From positions 333,350,305 through 333,414,304 of the forward strand of contig CM042689.1 of assembly GCA_023614405.1 (NCBI GenBank): DNA of 64,000 bases, written 5' to 3'. Below are positions 1 to 12,500 of this stretch, piece after piece; the first letter of the stretch is position 1, and each line of letters starts with the position of its first letter. The position numbers and the translations under genes are program-made. Below the pieces are notes generated by a model. It searched no databases and was not told the DNA's origin. It was given only the letters and a program-made list of their open reading frames with translations. Source of the stretch: Avena insularis. Taxonomy: Eukaryota; Streptophyta; Magnoliopsida; Poales; Poaceae.

Positions 1-169
1 TACAATATTTGACATAAGAAAAAGCTTCGCAAAGATGAACACGATGACACGATCTAATTGCTCTGCTTGATTTGGGTATGTCCATCATATCATTCTCCCA
101 ATGACATTATTTCATTATTAATTGACAACTCATGTCTATGGTTAGGAAACCGTAACCATCATTAATCAA
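1..169 (-). mobile_element. Copia (Angela/BARE-type) LTR, left fragment
   Basis: Read on the minus strand, this continues the LTR whose 5' end lies at 29335. Text such as the block around 85-110 (about an ATGATATGATGGACATA core on the minus strand) also occurs in the copia LTR at 30050-30070, so the families are related. The LTR is split by the insertion starting at 170; ATCAA at 165-169 is repeated at 29165-29169. The 3' end of the LTR is beyond the left edge, so solo LTR and full element cannot be told apart. The Angela/BARE assignment is from memory of the family. Confidence 0.75.
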
Positions 170-1565
170 TGTCGTGGTGGTATCACGACATATGCCATGG
201 GTAGGCTTAAGTTGGGGCCGATGGACGTGGAGGAATCCGGGGAGGGATGATGCAGTGAAGATCACACTCGTATGAACAAAGAGAAATACAATGTATATTG
301 GATTAAAGCTCTCAAGTGGAGATAACACCTCATTCTCTATATCTAATCTCTTATAATCTGTCCATACTTGTGGCTACAATCATGCTCCTTGAGCTGTATC
401 TCCTATGCCTCTATCTAGATCTCACTATGAGAGTGTAGGAAGAAGAAGAAGGAGAGCTCCTATTGAGCAGAGAGAGGAGGATCCCTTTGGGGGCCTCCCT
501 GAGCACGATCCCCCTGGTGCTCCTTATAAAGGGAAGCCCAGGGGACAAGTCTTGCTCTCCACGTTTGGCATCTCTGTAGCATATTCCTGGGATCTTTTTT
601 GATGCTCAGCATATGCCTTGGCATCTTTGGAGATGCCAGGGCATATCCTCTAGCATCTTTCTTGATGCCAAGGGCATATTCCCTATGCCCATGTGCTAGT
701 CTGAGCGATGGGTCCCAAGACTAGGCCCCTGATACGAAGATCTTGCTTTTACTTGATGGTATGTTGACATAGTTGTTGAGACTGCATTCTGGAATAAATA
801 AGAGGGCGTCGGGAGCTTCATAACTCGGCCCTGGCGCCCCTGGGCCATTGGCAATTCGGCCTGGACTATGGTCGAATCGGCCTAGGAGAGAATACAGCCC
901 AGGCAGAGAAAACCAGCCCAGCCGAATTACATACTGAGTCGGCCTGCCGAGATGGGCTTCATTCGGCCCAGGCGAGATCTCCCTGTGCCGTCCTGTGGCC
1001 GGGCAAGCCTGCCTGACGCCGTAATCCCGCGGTGGGCCGAGATTCTCCTAATACGGCCCACCCGGGCGATGAGCTGCGGGGCAAGTGTCAAGGCGGCTTC
1101 CTGGTGGGTCAATCCGCCCACCCGGCGACGGAGCTGGAGTGCTTGGCGGGGATCGTTGGAGGCGCGGTGCAGGAGTTCTGGCGGGAACAGGGTGTGGACG
1201 CGGGAGTTGGTTCGGCGGGAGACCTGGCGGGAACGCGGTTGACTCGGTCGATGGCGGCATAGAGCGACGAGGTTCGTCGGCCCGTGGTGGGCCGAATGAA
1301 GTCAGTTCGGCCCACCCGGGAAATTGGCTTGCTGTGGTGCTGTTTTAGTTCGGGATCTGGGCCGAGTTCGTGGATTCCTCCTCTGCTATTTAATAATTCG
1401 GCCCGGGGGAATCTAAGGTACGAGTTTGCCTTTTGTCAGCCCAGTTTTGGTTTTACTTCTTTTACTTATTCTATCTATGCTTTTTGTATCTAATTGAATA
1501 ATTCGATGCTCTATTGAAGTACTAGATCCACTAACTCTGGGGTACCTGGGGTTATATCCCCGACA
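170..1565 (-). repeat. 3' LTR of the minus-strand element
   Basis: This 1396-bp copy matches the split right LTR (5056-5901 plus 28603-29164, 1408 bp) almost base for base. On the minus strand it starts TGTCGGGGATATAACCCC and ends CACGACA. The region 950-1400 is GC-rich with several short open frames in every reading direction. I see no protein signature in them, and they are repeated in the other LTR. Confidence 0.88.
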
Positions 1566-1689
1566 TTAGTCCCCGAGGCTATGTGGGATTCGTAGAATCG
1601 CTCATAGGCTTTAATTTAAAATATTCCCAGAGTTGTTTTTCGACTTATTGCATCTTGGTTGCATGCTTCTATGTCTCATAATCCTTTTG
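1566..1689 (-). other. Polypurine-tract end of the interior
   Basis: On the minus strand the sequence next to the 3' LTR reads CCTCGGGGACTAA, a G-rich tract of the kind that primes plus-strand DNA synthesis in many grass gypsy-type elements. The remaining bases show no gene. Confidence 0.6.
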
Positions 1690-2412
1690 AGCAAGTTTTT
1701 GACTATGGGCGTTCTCGGGCATTGGCCATAACCCCTTTGGGTAAGTTTTTGGACTTCTGGCCTTATTGGGTACTGGTCATAACCCCTTTGGGTAAGTTTC
1801 TAGACTTCTGGCCTTCTTAGGCACTGGTCATAACCCCTTTGGGTAAGTTTTTGGACTTCTGGCCTTCTTGGGCACTGGTCATAACCCCTTTGGGTAAGTT
1901 TCTAGACTTCTGGCCTTCTTGGGTACTGGTCATAACCCCTTTGAGTAAGTTTTTAGACTTCTGGCCTTCTTGGGCACTGGTCATAACCCCTTTGGGTAAG
2001 TTTCTAGACTTCTGTCCTTCTTGGGCACTGGTCATAATCCTTTTGGGTAAGTTATGAGTCCTGGCCTTCTTGGGCATTGTTCTTTTAATCCCATTGGGTA
2101 AGTTAGGAGTTCTGGCCTTATTGGGCACTGCTCTTTTAACCTCTTTGGGTAAGTTATGAGTTCTGGCCTTATTGGGCACTGCTCTTTTAACCTCTTTGGG
2201 TAAGTTACGAGTTCTGGCCTTATTGGGCACTGCTCTTTTAACCTCTTTGGGTAAGTTACGAGTTTTGTCCTTATTGGGCACTGCTCTTTTAACCTCTTTG
2301 GGTAAGTCATGAGTTCTGGCCTTATTGGGCACTGCTCTTTTAACCTCTTTGGGTAAGTTATGAGTTCTTGCCTTCTTGGGCATTGCTCTTTTAACCCCAT
2401 TGGGTAAGTTAT
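1690..2412. repeat. 51-bp tandem repeat array, about 14 units
   Basis: The GGGTAAGTT core recurs every 51 bp (at 1741, 1792, 1843, 1894, 1945, 1996, 2047, 2098, 2149, 2200, 2251, 2302, 2353 and 2404). There are two blocks of unit types. Units before about 2040 carry ACTTCTGGCC plus GGTCATAACCCC; later units carry GAGTTCTGGCC plus CTCTTTTAACC. Because 51 is a multiple of three, long repetitive open frames arise on both strands. I treat these as artefacts of the period. Confidence 0.92.
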
Positions 2413-3830
2413 GATCCGAGTCATCTGATTTCAAATCCGAGTTACTTTACTCAAAACTGACTTTATGTCTTAAGTCTGAGTCATCCGACTCAAATCTCAG
2501 TTACATGACTCAATTCTGAGTTAACTCTTCCCAAATCCGAGTTACTTTACTCCAAATAGACTTTATGTCTTAAGTCTGAGTCACCTGACTCAAATCCGAG
2601 TTATAGGACTCAAATCCGAGTTAACTCATCGCAAATCCGAGTTACTTTACTCCAAATTGACTTTATGTCTTAAGTCTGAGTCACCTGACTCACATCCGAG
2701 TTATAGGACTCAAATCCGAGTTAACTCATCCCAAATCCAAGTTACTTTACTCAAAATTGACTTTATGTCTTAAGTCTGAGTCATCTGACTCAAATCCGAG
2801 ATATATGACTCAAATCCGAGTTAACTCATCCCAAATCCGAGTTACTTTACTCAAAATTGACTTTATGTCTTAAGTCTGAGTCATCTGACTCAAATCCGAG
2901 TTATATGACTCAAATCCGAGTTAACTCATCCCAAATCCGAGTTACTTTACTCAAAATTGACTTTATGTCTTAAGTCTGAGTCACCTGACTCAAATCCGAG
3001 TTATATGACTCAAATCCAAGTTAACTCATCCCAAATCCGAGTTACTTTACTCAAAATTGACTTTATCTCTTAGTCTGAGTCACCTGACTCAAATCCGAGT
3101 TATATGACTCAAATCCGAGTTAACTCATCCCAAATCCGAGTTACTTTACTCAAAATTGACTTTATATCTTAAGTTTGAGTCATCTGACTCAAATCCGAGA
3201 TATATGACTCAAATCCGAGTTAACTCATCCCAAATCCGAGTTAATTTACTCAAAATTGACTTTATGTCTTAAGTCTGAGTCATCTGACTCAAATCCGAGT
3301 TATATGACTCAAATCCGAGTTAACTCATCCCAAATCCGAGTTACTTTACTCAAAATTGACTTTATGTCTTAAGTCTGAGTCACCTGACTCAAATCCGAGT
3401 TATATGACTCAAATCCGAGTTAACTCATCCCAAATCTGAGTTACTTTACTCAAAATTGACTTTATCTCTTAGTCTGAGTCACCTGACTCAAATCCGAGTT
3501 ATATGACTCAAATCCGAGTTAACTCATCCCAAATCCGAGTTACTTTACTCAAAATTGACTTTATGTCTTAAGTCTGAGTCATCTGACTCAAATCCGAGTT
3601 AACTCATCCCAAATCCGAGTTACTTTACTCAAAATTGACTTTATGTCTTAAGTCTGAGTCATCTGACTCAAATCCGAGTTATATGACTCAAATCCGAGTT
3701 AACTCATCCCAAATCCGAGTTACTTTACTCAAAATTGACTTTATGTCTTAAGTCTGAGTCATCTGACTCAAATCCGAGTTATATGACTCAAATCCGAGTT
3801 AACTCATCCCAAATCCGAATCATCTATTTG
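2413..3830. repeat. 100-bp tandem repeat array, about 14 units
   Basis: The CTTTATGTCTTAAGTCTGAG landmark recurs at 2461, 2561, 2661, 2761, 2861, 2961, 3061, then about 3160, 3260, 3360, 3460, 3559, 3639 and 3739. The period is 100 bp, with 1-bp slips and one 80-bp unit (3559 to 3639) that lost a roughly 20-bp subunit. Each unit contains two or three shorter CAAATCCGAGTTA-type subrepeats. No coding signal. Confidence 0.92.
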
Positions 3831-5034
3831 CCACGATATAACTTGATTTGGCGTGATGACGATAATTTGCCTTTGATATGGATCCGAGATATAGATCCGA
3901 GATTAAGCTTTGGGATATGATAATAGGGTTAACCGCTGAGAGATCTGATTCGAGATGTAGATATGAGATATAGATTTGAGATATGATAAGCTGGCCAATA
4001 GTCATCCGAGATATGGGATAACCTGGCAAGATGGTGAAATATCAATCCGAGTCATGACATAACCTGGCAATCTGGCGAACTGAATAAAGCTTCGGCCTGA
4101 ATCAGAGATTTGATTAGTACGCCGAGTCTGAATACCAATCCGAATTATAATATACCCTGGCAAGCTGAATCAAATGTTAGTCCAAATCAGAGACAATCTA
4201 CTGAGCTGAGTTAAAGGTTAATTCAAAGCATAAACAAATTGACTTCAAGTTATATCCGAATCAACAATAAGCTGGCTGGTAAGCTGAGTTAAAGGACAAT
4301 CCAAAGCATAAATAAACTGACTCAAATTCTATCCGACTCATAAGTAAGCTGACTCAAATTCTATCTAGATCATAAATAAGCTGATTCAACTTCTGTCCGA
4401 GTTATAAATAAGCTGGCTGGGGAGCTGAGTTACAGGGTAATCCAAAGCATAAACTAACTGGCTCAAAATCTATCTGAATCACAAATAAGCAGGTTCAACT
4501 TATGGCCGAGTTATAAATAAGCTGGCCTGTGAGCTGAGTCACAGGATAACCCAAAGCATAAACTAACTGACTCTAAATCTATATGAATCATAAATAAGCT
4601 GATTCAACTTATGGCCGAGTTATAAATAAGCTGGCTGGAGTACAGTTCTAAATCAACATAATGCTCTCTTAATCTAAATGTGACTCTACGGATAAGTTGA
4701 CTAGTCCCCGGGTTAAGTTATTTTCTCCCAGGGATCAAGGATTGAGTGTAGGTGGCTGAGTTACTTGGTACTTACAGTATACTTGGAGAAGTGTTAGGGT
4801 GATTCTTGCTAGGTCATACCTGCCCTGCTGAGTTACTTGGTACTTACAGTAAGCTTGGAGTAGTGCTTGAGTCCTTCTTGCTGAGTCTTACCTGCTTTGA
4901 TGAGTTAGACTTGTAGAGCCTCTGCGCTTACCTCTTTGTTCTATGTTGGCTTGGTGAAGCTGAATGAGCCATATGAGGAAGAAATTGATGAAGATGTTCC
5001 CGTCCGGATGGAAACCCAACCATCGCCACTAGAA
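3831..5034. repeat. Degenerate repeats in the interior; no gene
   Basis: Loose copies of a roughly 110-140-bp unit containing GAGCTGAGTTA...AATCCAAAGCATAAA occur near 4273, 4412 and 4523. A roughly 80-bp duplication with GAGTTACTTGGTACTTACAGTA lies at about 4750-4910. A short open frame at 4936-5136 runs through the primer-binding site into the LTR and has no protein hallmark. I see no gag, protease or polymerase motif. Confidence 0.7.
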
Positions 5035-5055
5035 GGCCCCACGGTGGGCGCCAAA
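5035..5055 (-). other. Primer-binding site, minus strand
   Basis: Immediately inside the right LTR the minus strand reads TTTGGCGCCCACCGTGGGGC. TGGCGCC followed by a G-rich stretch is the usual tRNA-primer site form in grass gypsy-type elements. It fixes the orientation of the 170-29164 element. The exact tRNA was not assigned. Confidence 0.7.
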
Positions 5056-5901
5056 TGTCGTGGTGGTATCACGGCATATGCCATGGGTAGGCTAAAGTTG
5101 GGGCCGATGGACGTGGAGGAATCCGGGAAGGGATGATGCAGTGAAGACCACACTCGTATGAACAAAGAGAAATACAATGTGTATTGGATTAAAGCTCTCA
5201 ATTGGAGATAACACCTCATTCTCTATATCTAATCTCTTATAATCTGGCCATACTTGTGGCTACAATCATGCTCCTTGAGCTGTATCTCCTATGCCTCTAT
5301 CTAGATCTCACTATGAGAGTGCAGGAAGAAGAAGAAGAAGGAGAGCTCCTATTGAGCAGAGAGGGGAGGAGCCCTTTGGGGGCCTCCCTGAGCACGATCC
5401 CCCTGGTGCTCCTTATAAAGGGAAGCCCAGGGGACAAGTCTTGCTCTCCACGTTTGGCATCTCTGTAGCATATTCCTGGGATCTTCTTTGATGCTCAGCA
5501 TATGCCTTGGCATATTTGGAGATGCTAGGGCATATCCTCTAGCATCTTTCTTGATGCCAAGGGCATATTCCCTGTGCCCATGTGCTAGTCTGAGCGATGG
5601 GTCCCAAGACTGGGCCCCTGATATGAAGATCTTGCTTTTACTTGATGGTATGTTGACGTAGTTGTTGAGACTGCATTCTGGAATAAATAAGAGGGCGTCG
5701 GGAGGTTCATAACTCGGCCCTGGCGCCCCTGGGCCATTGGCAATTCGGCCTGGACTATGGTCGAATCGGCCTAGGAGAGAATACAGCCCAGGCAGAGAAA
5801 ATCAGCCCAGCCGAATTACATACTGAGTCGGCCTGCCGGGATGGGCTTCATTCGGCCCAGGCGAGATCTCCCTGTGCCGGCCTGTGGCCGGGCAAGCCTG
5901 C
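5056..5901 (-). repeat. 5' LTR of the minus-strand element, part 1
   Basis: Matches 170-1010 of the other LTR. It is cut at 5901 by the gypsy insertion and resumes at 28603. CCTGC at 5897-5901 is the left target duplication of that insertion. Confidence 0.9.
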
Positions 5902-6401
5902 TGACATGGTTATACCCTACGGGTACGAGACTTCAGCATACCTGGTCCAGCCCAAGGAAGGCCCACAACAGATATACGCTGGCCCATGAAGATTTTCGGG
6001 CGGCCAAGGCCCATGACGCCTTTGGATCCTTGGAGAGCAAGACTAGCGGAGATAGGAAATTCAAAGGGGTAAAACCCTAGAACTTGTAACCGACTAGGAC
6101 TATGCCCGGGACCTGCCTAAGTCTATATAAAGGCCAGGAGGGCACGTCCTAGATCTCTCGACTCATACTTTCGCACACGCATCCACGCCAGATCGAATCT
6201 GTGCACCCTGTAACCTTCGGTTCCGCCGTAATCAAAGAGCAGACAAGCAGGAGTAGGGTTTTCCCTCCGGGGGCCTGAACCTGGGTAAATCTCGTGTCCC
6301 CTGGTTGCTTGTCTGTTAACCGTGCCACGATCTCCAGCATCCCCATCTTCTCCAAAACCCAAGTCCATAACAATGGGCATTAACGAGATTAAACCTCGTC
6401 A
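5902..6401 (+). repeat. 5' LTR of the Tat-lineage gypsy
   Basis: 500 bp, TGACATGG...CTCGTCA. Its partner at 28098-28597 starts TAACATGG, with the TG dinucleotide mutated to TA. The primer-binding site follows directly. Confidence 0.93.
6124..6131 (+). promoter_or_regulatory. TATA box in the 5' LTR
   Basis: TATATAAA followed by a short GC-containing leader. The same motif is at about 28320-28327 in the other LTR. Its place, about 280 bp before the LTR end, suits a U3/R boundary near 6150-6160. The start site is inferred, not seen. Confidence 0.6.
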
Positions 6402-6402
6402 A

Positions 6403-6420
6403 TTGGCGCCGTCCGTGGGA
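6403..6420 (+). other. Primer-binding site
   Basis: TTGGCGCCGTCCGTGGGA begins one base after the LTR. This TGGCGCCGT-type site is common in grass gypsy elements. Confidence 0.8.
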
Positions 6421-6540
6421 ATTGGGGCTGCTGATTGTGCGGTCGTGACGGTTCCGACCCGATCAATCTACAACTCCGCGGCGACGGAGAATCACCTCCT
6501 CTTCGGCGCCTTCGACTTCACCACCCACTCGCCGGCCACC

Positions 6541-8480
6541 ATGAAGGATTTCGAGCCCATAGGCGACGGACTCGAAATTTTGTTCGGGAGCTTCTGCTTC
6601 CAGGTGGGACAAACTGGCACCCTCCGCCTCCCTGAGCGGGTGCCCGTGCCATCAATCAGGCCCGCCTCATGGGCTCCACATCCCGTGCTACGCACGTCAC
6701 CATCGACAGATGAGTTCTACAGCAGCAGCTGCTCCAACTCCGATCTGTGCGATCCACCTTCGGATGAAGGGACCTACGGTTCCGGATCCGAAAGCTGCGG
6801 CAGCAGCCAACCAATCTGCAAGCACTATCTATGCGCCGCATTCATCCAAACCGACGAGGAAACGCCTAACCCGCCGTCCAACCGAAACGGCGAAAACAGC
6901 GAAAACAGAAGAAGCCAGTCCCCCCCACCCAATAGGGAAAACAACGGCCACGTCATCCAACTTAGCAAAGAAGGATGGGTGCAGGCGCGCCGTGCTGTCG
7001 CAGGCGACGCCGTCTTACCTGCAGACGCCTCACATGACCTACTGATGGCATACCACTACCTCCTCATTGAGGAGCACAAGAAACAAGTCAAGATGCAGGA
7101 GACGCTCGACAAACGCAAGCAAGAAGCCTCCGAGTCCAGCGCGCGACGAGCTGTGCTCTCCGCCATGGCACCCGGCTCTAGCACAAATGGAAACCAGGGA
7201 AACAAGCACCGCTCTCGGGTGGAGAACATGGATCCCAAGGAATGCTGTGACGTGACCCGAACTCTCCACACATCGTTCATGGATATGGATGCCGACGGCA
7301 ACATCATCCCGAAGACGCCACAAGCTGCGATCATGGCAGCCACTGCATATCTCGCGGCTCACCCACATCCGGAGGGGGACCCGAAAAGGGCCATGCATAG
7401 GTCCGCACTTACCGGACTAGGACTAATCGGAGCTGCGCTCCACGAAGACGCTCCCGCGGAGCCGAAGAAGAAAGCTCCGGCCAGGCACGACCGGAGCCCC
7501 ACCCCCTCATCCGAAGAGGAAGAGGAGCACGATCTTCCTCGAAGGAAGAAGAGCTCGCACCGCCATTAACGCGACTACGATGCCAGAGACAAGCTTACAC
7601 AACGCAAGATCGACAAAGCACGCGCCAAACGCGCATGCTCGTTTGAATATGATATGGATGAAGACGAAGGAGAACTCTGTGGAGCTCGATGCTTCAGCAG
7701 ATCCGTTCGGCGAACACAGATGCCACGCAACTTCAAGCTTCCTTCGGATACTCCGAAGTTCAATGGCACGCAAGATCCAAAGTGCTGGCTCAGCGACCAT
7801 CTGTCATCCGTCAAGCTTCATGGAGGCAACAAAGAAACCGCCATGCAATGCCTTTAGCTGCAGCTGACAGGCGCGACGCGGGTCTGGCTCAGCAGCCTAT
7901 CATCAGGATCCATCCGAAGCTGGGAGGAGCTCGCTTATAGCTTCATCCGAAATTTCAAAGGCACCAGCAAGAGGCCCGCCTCAATCGAAGAATTGCGAGC
8001 CTGTACTCAAAGAACGGGTGAATCTATTCGCTCGTACATACTACGCTGGTCTACAACCAAGAACTCCACAGCACACATCTCCGAAGAGCGGGCCATCGAC
8101 GCCTTCAGGGACGGCGTCAAGCGCCCATACTTCAAGGAGGAACTTGGGCGTGTAAAGCCCAAGACACTCGACCACCTCATGGAAATCGCCAACAGTTGGG
8201 CAGACGGCGAAGATTGCATACAGCAAGCGCAATCAGACGAAGAAGACAACTACGGATGAAGACGTGAGCACCGCAGCAAGAGGAGATCGCGCGTCTACGA
8301 GGACCGCGACGGACCCGACATGGTCGCGGCCGGCTACGCCGACCGTCGTAACGACAACAGCCGCAACAACAGAGGATACTGCAGCGGAAACTTCCGCGAC
8401 AATGAACACCGCGATCGTTGGCAGCGCGCGACCGCGACAACGGACCCTCAGCATTCGAAAAACTTTCGGGTCCATGCACC
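6541..8480 (+). pseudogene. gag of the Tat-lineage gypsy, three in-frame stops
   Basis: Gag would form the particle core. One frame runs from ATG 6541 (MKDFEPIGDG) to about 8480. An earlier in-frame ATG at 6322 lies inside the LTR before the primer site, so it is not the likely start. The N-terminal part is acidic and serine-rich. The block at about 7730-8250 resembles the retrotransposon gag domain: FNGTQDPKCWLSDHL, then SWEELAYSFIRNF, then SIRSYILRWS. The frame is cut by TAA 7567-7569, TAG 7855-7857 and TGA 8257-8259. Each is one C-to-T step from a sense codon (CAA, CAG, CGA), and no frameshift separates the pieces. Downstream it becomes basic and arginine/asparagine-rich. Confidence 0.8.
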
Positions 8481-9578
8481 ATCCACTTTTACATCGACAA
8501 ACAGGATGGCAAAAAGAAAGCCAGCCACATGCTTAAGGACTGCCGCGAGTTCTAGAAACTCAGCGAAGGCATGGTGCAGATGAGGCAACAAGCCCCAATC
8601 CCTGCGTTTGAAGCACGCTGCGCCCAGTGAAATAGCACACGGAGCTCCTCCACCGCCGCCTATTGGAGGCCCAAATCAACCAGTCGCACCAGCGCAAAAC
8701 AATGCGGGGTCCCATACCCCCCACCAAAGGGAGCACTAAATATGATCCGAAGGGCGCCCACCAACAGGTGCGTAAGAAAATCACCCGACAAATCAACTTG
8801 GCCGTGGCAACTCCTTTGCAATCCACAGTACCTCAATGGATCGGAGTCCTGCATTACATTCACTCGCGGATCACCTTGCAGATCCTCGCCCAGTCATCTG
8901 CCTGGTCTTTGGAGGCGTAGATCGGAGGCTTCGAGATGAGTCGCGTCTTCATGGACGGCGGTAGCGGCATCAACCTAATGTTCGCAAGCACTCTAGCAGC
9001 TATGCGGATCCCGCAATGCAGCCTGGAACAATCAGACACAACGTTCCACGGCATTGTCCCAGGAAAGGGCATATTCCCCTGGGCAAAATAGGGCTCGACG
9101 TCATCTTCGGGAAGCCGGACAACTTTCAGCAGGAGCGCCTAGAATTCAAAGTGGTGGATTGGCCGTCGCAGTACCACGCCATCTTGGGGCGTGTAGCATT
9201 CGCAAGGTTCCTGGCCGTCCCACACTACGCATACTTACTACTCAAGATGCCAGGACCAAGGGGCGTCATCACAGTCCACGTGAGCTTCACCCGATCGGAC
9301 CAATGCGACAGGGATTTCAACAAAATCTCCCAGTCTTTTGGCATGCAAGACGAGCTTGTAAGGCTCCACGAGTCGACGGACAATGGGCTACCCCCAGTCA
9401 CAAGGCAGAACGCACCTGACATGTCCTTCGACTCAACCGTCAACACCAAGAAGGTGCAGGTCCATCCGACGGACGCCTCCAAGACGGCGCTGATCGCCAA
9501 TGACCTCAGCACCGCATAGGAAGGCGCGCTCGTCGAATTCCTCCGTGAGCGCTGGGAAATCTTCGCCTGGTGTCCTGC
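8481..9578 (+). pseudogene. Zinc-knuckle and protease remnant of gypsy gag-pol
   Basis: A degraded knuckle-like HMLKDCREF occurs near 8530 in another frame. From about 8936 the protein reads MSRVFMDGGSGINLMFASTL, a retropepsin-like active site (DGGSGIN, for the usual D-S/T-G) as seen in plant gypsy elements. The reading moves to another frame near 9080 and continues as GLDVIFG...DWPSQYHAILGR, typical of the end of this protease, then runs to a TAG at 9517-9519. Further on, GRWEIFAWCPA precedes RT, and the codons are interrupted by the insertion at 9579. At least one frameshift and one stop make it non-functional. Confidence 0.75.
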
Positions 9579-12500
9579 TGTAGAGGGAGTGGCCCAACCT
9601 TTAAATAACATAAGGTGGTGTCCCCTGTGTTTACAATGCTAGTCCCTGGATCAATAGCTAGCATCCACAGTTTAGATGTAATATCAAGAAACAAAGGTCA
9701 TAAAATAACTTTATAACCAGGAATAACATAATTTTATTACATCATACATAGCTCATTTGGCTATTACATTACATTGCAGCGGAATAACTATAGTCACGGG
9801 GTCCTTCATCTTCATAGTGCCATAGGCAAATGCTGGTTGTAGACTTTGTAATCCTAATCAATCAATCTTCACTAAAATCAATCAAACCTGCAACATTACA
9901 AGTTACAGCCACAAGGGGTCAATACATTTGAATTGTATTGGCAAGTTTCACTACTTTGTTGAATATGAGTGGATCCTATTATTACATGCATATTTGGCTA
10001 AGTAGAGTTTTAGGCTCATTTGCTTAAAGCAATAATTTATCCTATCTTTTCAAAATGGTTTTGGTCCTTTGTCAAATCCCTTTTTCCAAGTCCCTTGAAC
10101 TCCTTGGTAGACACTCAAGTGTTCAAGTTCTTGTCAAAATCCCTTGAGCTCCTTGGTAACCCCAAGTGCATCAAGTTTTATAAAATCTCATGAGTTCCTT
10201 GGTAATCCCAAGTGCATCAAGTCCTTAAAAGTTTTCTTTTAGAAATTAGAATGTCGAGATCTCCCATAGTTCAAACTTTAGTTGCTCAGTATTGTCCATA
10301 ACCGGGGACACGGCTAAGTACTTAGATTTTATTATCTTCTGCAGAAGGAGTACACTTTACCCACATGTCACAACCCCATCCTTTTGCCACCAGTGGCCCT
10401 CTTGGATTAGTGCTCACCAAGATGGAGTCTTGGCAGATTGAGAATGTGTGAAGTCTTTCCAAAGGGTCCTCCCATACACCATTGCTAGCTTGCCTTCAGC
10501 ACCCATGTAGGATTCCAGGTCCCCATGTCCAGTTAACTGAAGACAGTGCATGGGTCTTCCCATTGTAGTTGACTAAGCCAGAGCCATAATAGCATGTGGT
10601 TGCACACGAAAGCCACAATTGGAGAAACATGTTCAATCTCTAAGTTTCCTAGGTGGTTTTCTTTTGGAGCACAACACAAAGTGATTCCCATAGACATGGT
10701 TCCTTTTGTTGCCACCTTCTCTAAAACTTAAAGTATCCTCCACCTAGGTGGTTCATTGAGTCCTTGTTTTATTATGTAAAACACAAGTCCTTTTCTCAAC
10801 CTTTGTAAAATCTCAACATGTATCTCTCTTCAAAATATAGCATGGCTAAGCATGTATCAACTACATTGTTTTCTCTAAGGAAGGTATAAGGTATCCTATT
10901 AGGATTTAGCATAGCATAAGTATAAAATTTGTTTTCATGCATGTTTCAAAATCCACTAAGTATAATGAAAATAGTAGGACTTTTAGATGATAGTGTAACT
11001 TGCCTTTTTGGTAGGGAATGATGGTTAACTCCTTGATCTTGCTAGTCTCACACTTTTCTAATTTCACTACAACCAATCAAGCAAGCATAGTATCAAGTAG
11101 CATTCTAAACCAATAATCATTCAACAATTCACACACACAAAACAATGGGATCTCAGTCATGCATGTAAGTATGCAAGTGATGGTCCTATTTGCAAATATG
11201 ATCTTCACTAGGCTTCTAAACTTTGTAAGTTCCAAATTGGTCATTTTTCCAAAGTGGCAAAGTCATTTGCAAAAAGGGTTTTGTCCAAAATCCATTTTTA
11301 AATCCAATCCTCATTTTATGTAGTGGAAAATATTTTTATCAAAGTAACAACTTTAAGTTGTTCACCAAATGAGTTGCTATTGCAAAACTTGGTGTTTTTG
11401 GTTAGTAGGTTTGTTTCAAATCATTTTCCCAAAGTTTTTACTCCAAAAACATTTTTAAAATAAAACCATTATTTTCATTTGGCTAGAAATGGCTAAGTCA
11501 AATAATCCATCTTAAATTTTACCAAATCCATTTCCAAGACCATGGGTTGGTTCCTAGGGTCAGTAAGTTCACATCAAAACAATTTTCAAAGGTTTTAACC
11601 TTATAAACATTTTTGAATCATTTTTCTACTCTAAATAAGCACACAAATGTTTCTGTAAAAACAAACACTTTAATGGATACTATTTGCTAAATTAAGGGCA
11701 TGGTTGGCTAGGGCTTGTTCCACTGATTCCAACGGTATCAAATTTGTAAATTTTGGACGTGTGGATCGAAAGTTACAAAGGTTTGAAATTGCAACTTAAA
11801 TCTGATTTCCAAATTCTGTTTTAAACAGACTGGCGACACGCGGCGCTGTCTAATTGGACGGTACCGGTTCGGCCGGATCGGCAACACGGTGCGTTGGATC
11901 AAATCAAATCATGTGGTCCAGAGAACGTACCCCTTCGCGGCTTAAGTGATCTATCGCAAGCATCGGATCGAGATCCTACGGTGCTAGCGTGTTTGACCAT
12001 ATGCGAGCGGCGCCGGTGGTGGCTAGCGGCGGTGACGGTCAGACAGTGGCAGCGCTGGCGAAATAGGAAGCGAGAGAGGGAGGGAGTAGGCTCACCAGAT
12101 TCGCAGGAGGCTGGGGAAGCTCGTCGTGTGGTCGACGGGGCAAGGGGCGCTCTGGTACAACTGCGATTGCTCGCCGGAGTAGAGAACAACGTCGGGTGGT
12201 CCTGGTCGTGGTCGGAGTCGTCGCTACAGGTCACGAGAATAACAACCGAGGGTATGGTTAGACGCAGGAGATCACAGAGATGCTGTGTGCGTGAACGAGA
12301 AGAAGAGGGGCGGCCGGAAACTACCTGTGGGGTTCGTCGGAGTTGGAGCGGACGGCGGCGTCGTTCAGAGCTTGTTGCAGACGTTGCTCTGGGGCGCCCG
12401 CTGTGGAATGAAGAGCACAGGGAGATGTGTCTGGGAGTGGAGAATCTGCTAGCGTGCTCAGGGAGGCAAGGGGCGGCGAAGCTCGGCTGGATTTCAACGA

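Noticed and set aside
1817..2434. 205-residue minus-strand repetitive open frame (NLPKEVKRAVPNKA-type repeats)
   Set aside because: It arises because the 51-bp tandem unit is divisible by three; other frames are also open and there is no protein family signal.
2413..3830. Regular 100-bp repeats resembling a CRISPR or satellite array
   Set aside because: Units are adjacent without unique spacers, and the sequence is plant retroelement interior; it is an ordinary tandem array.
4936..5136. 66-residue open frame near the right LTR
   Set aside because: It crosses the primer-binding site and LTR boundary and lies antisense to the element.
6322..6540. Upstream in-frame ATG as gag start
   Set aside because: It lies in the LTR before the primer site; ATG 6541 is the more credible start.
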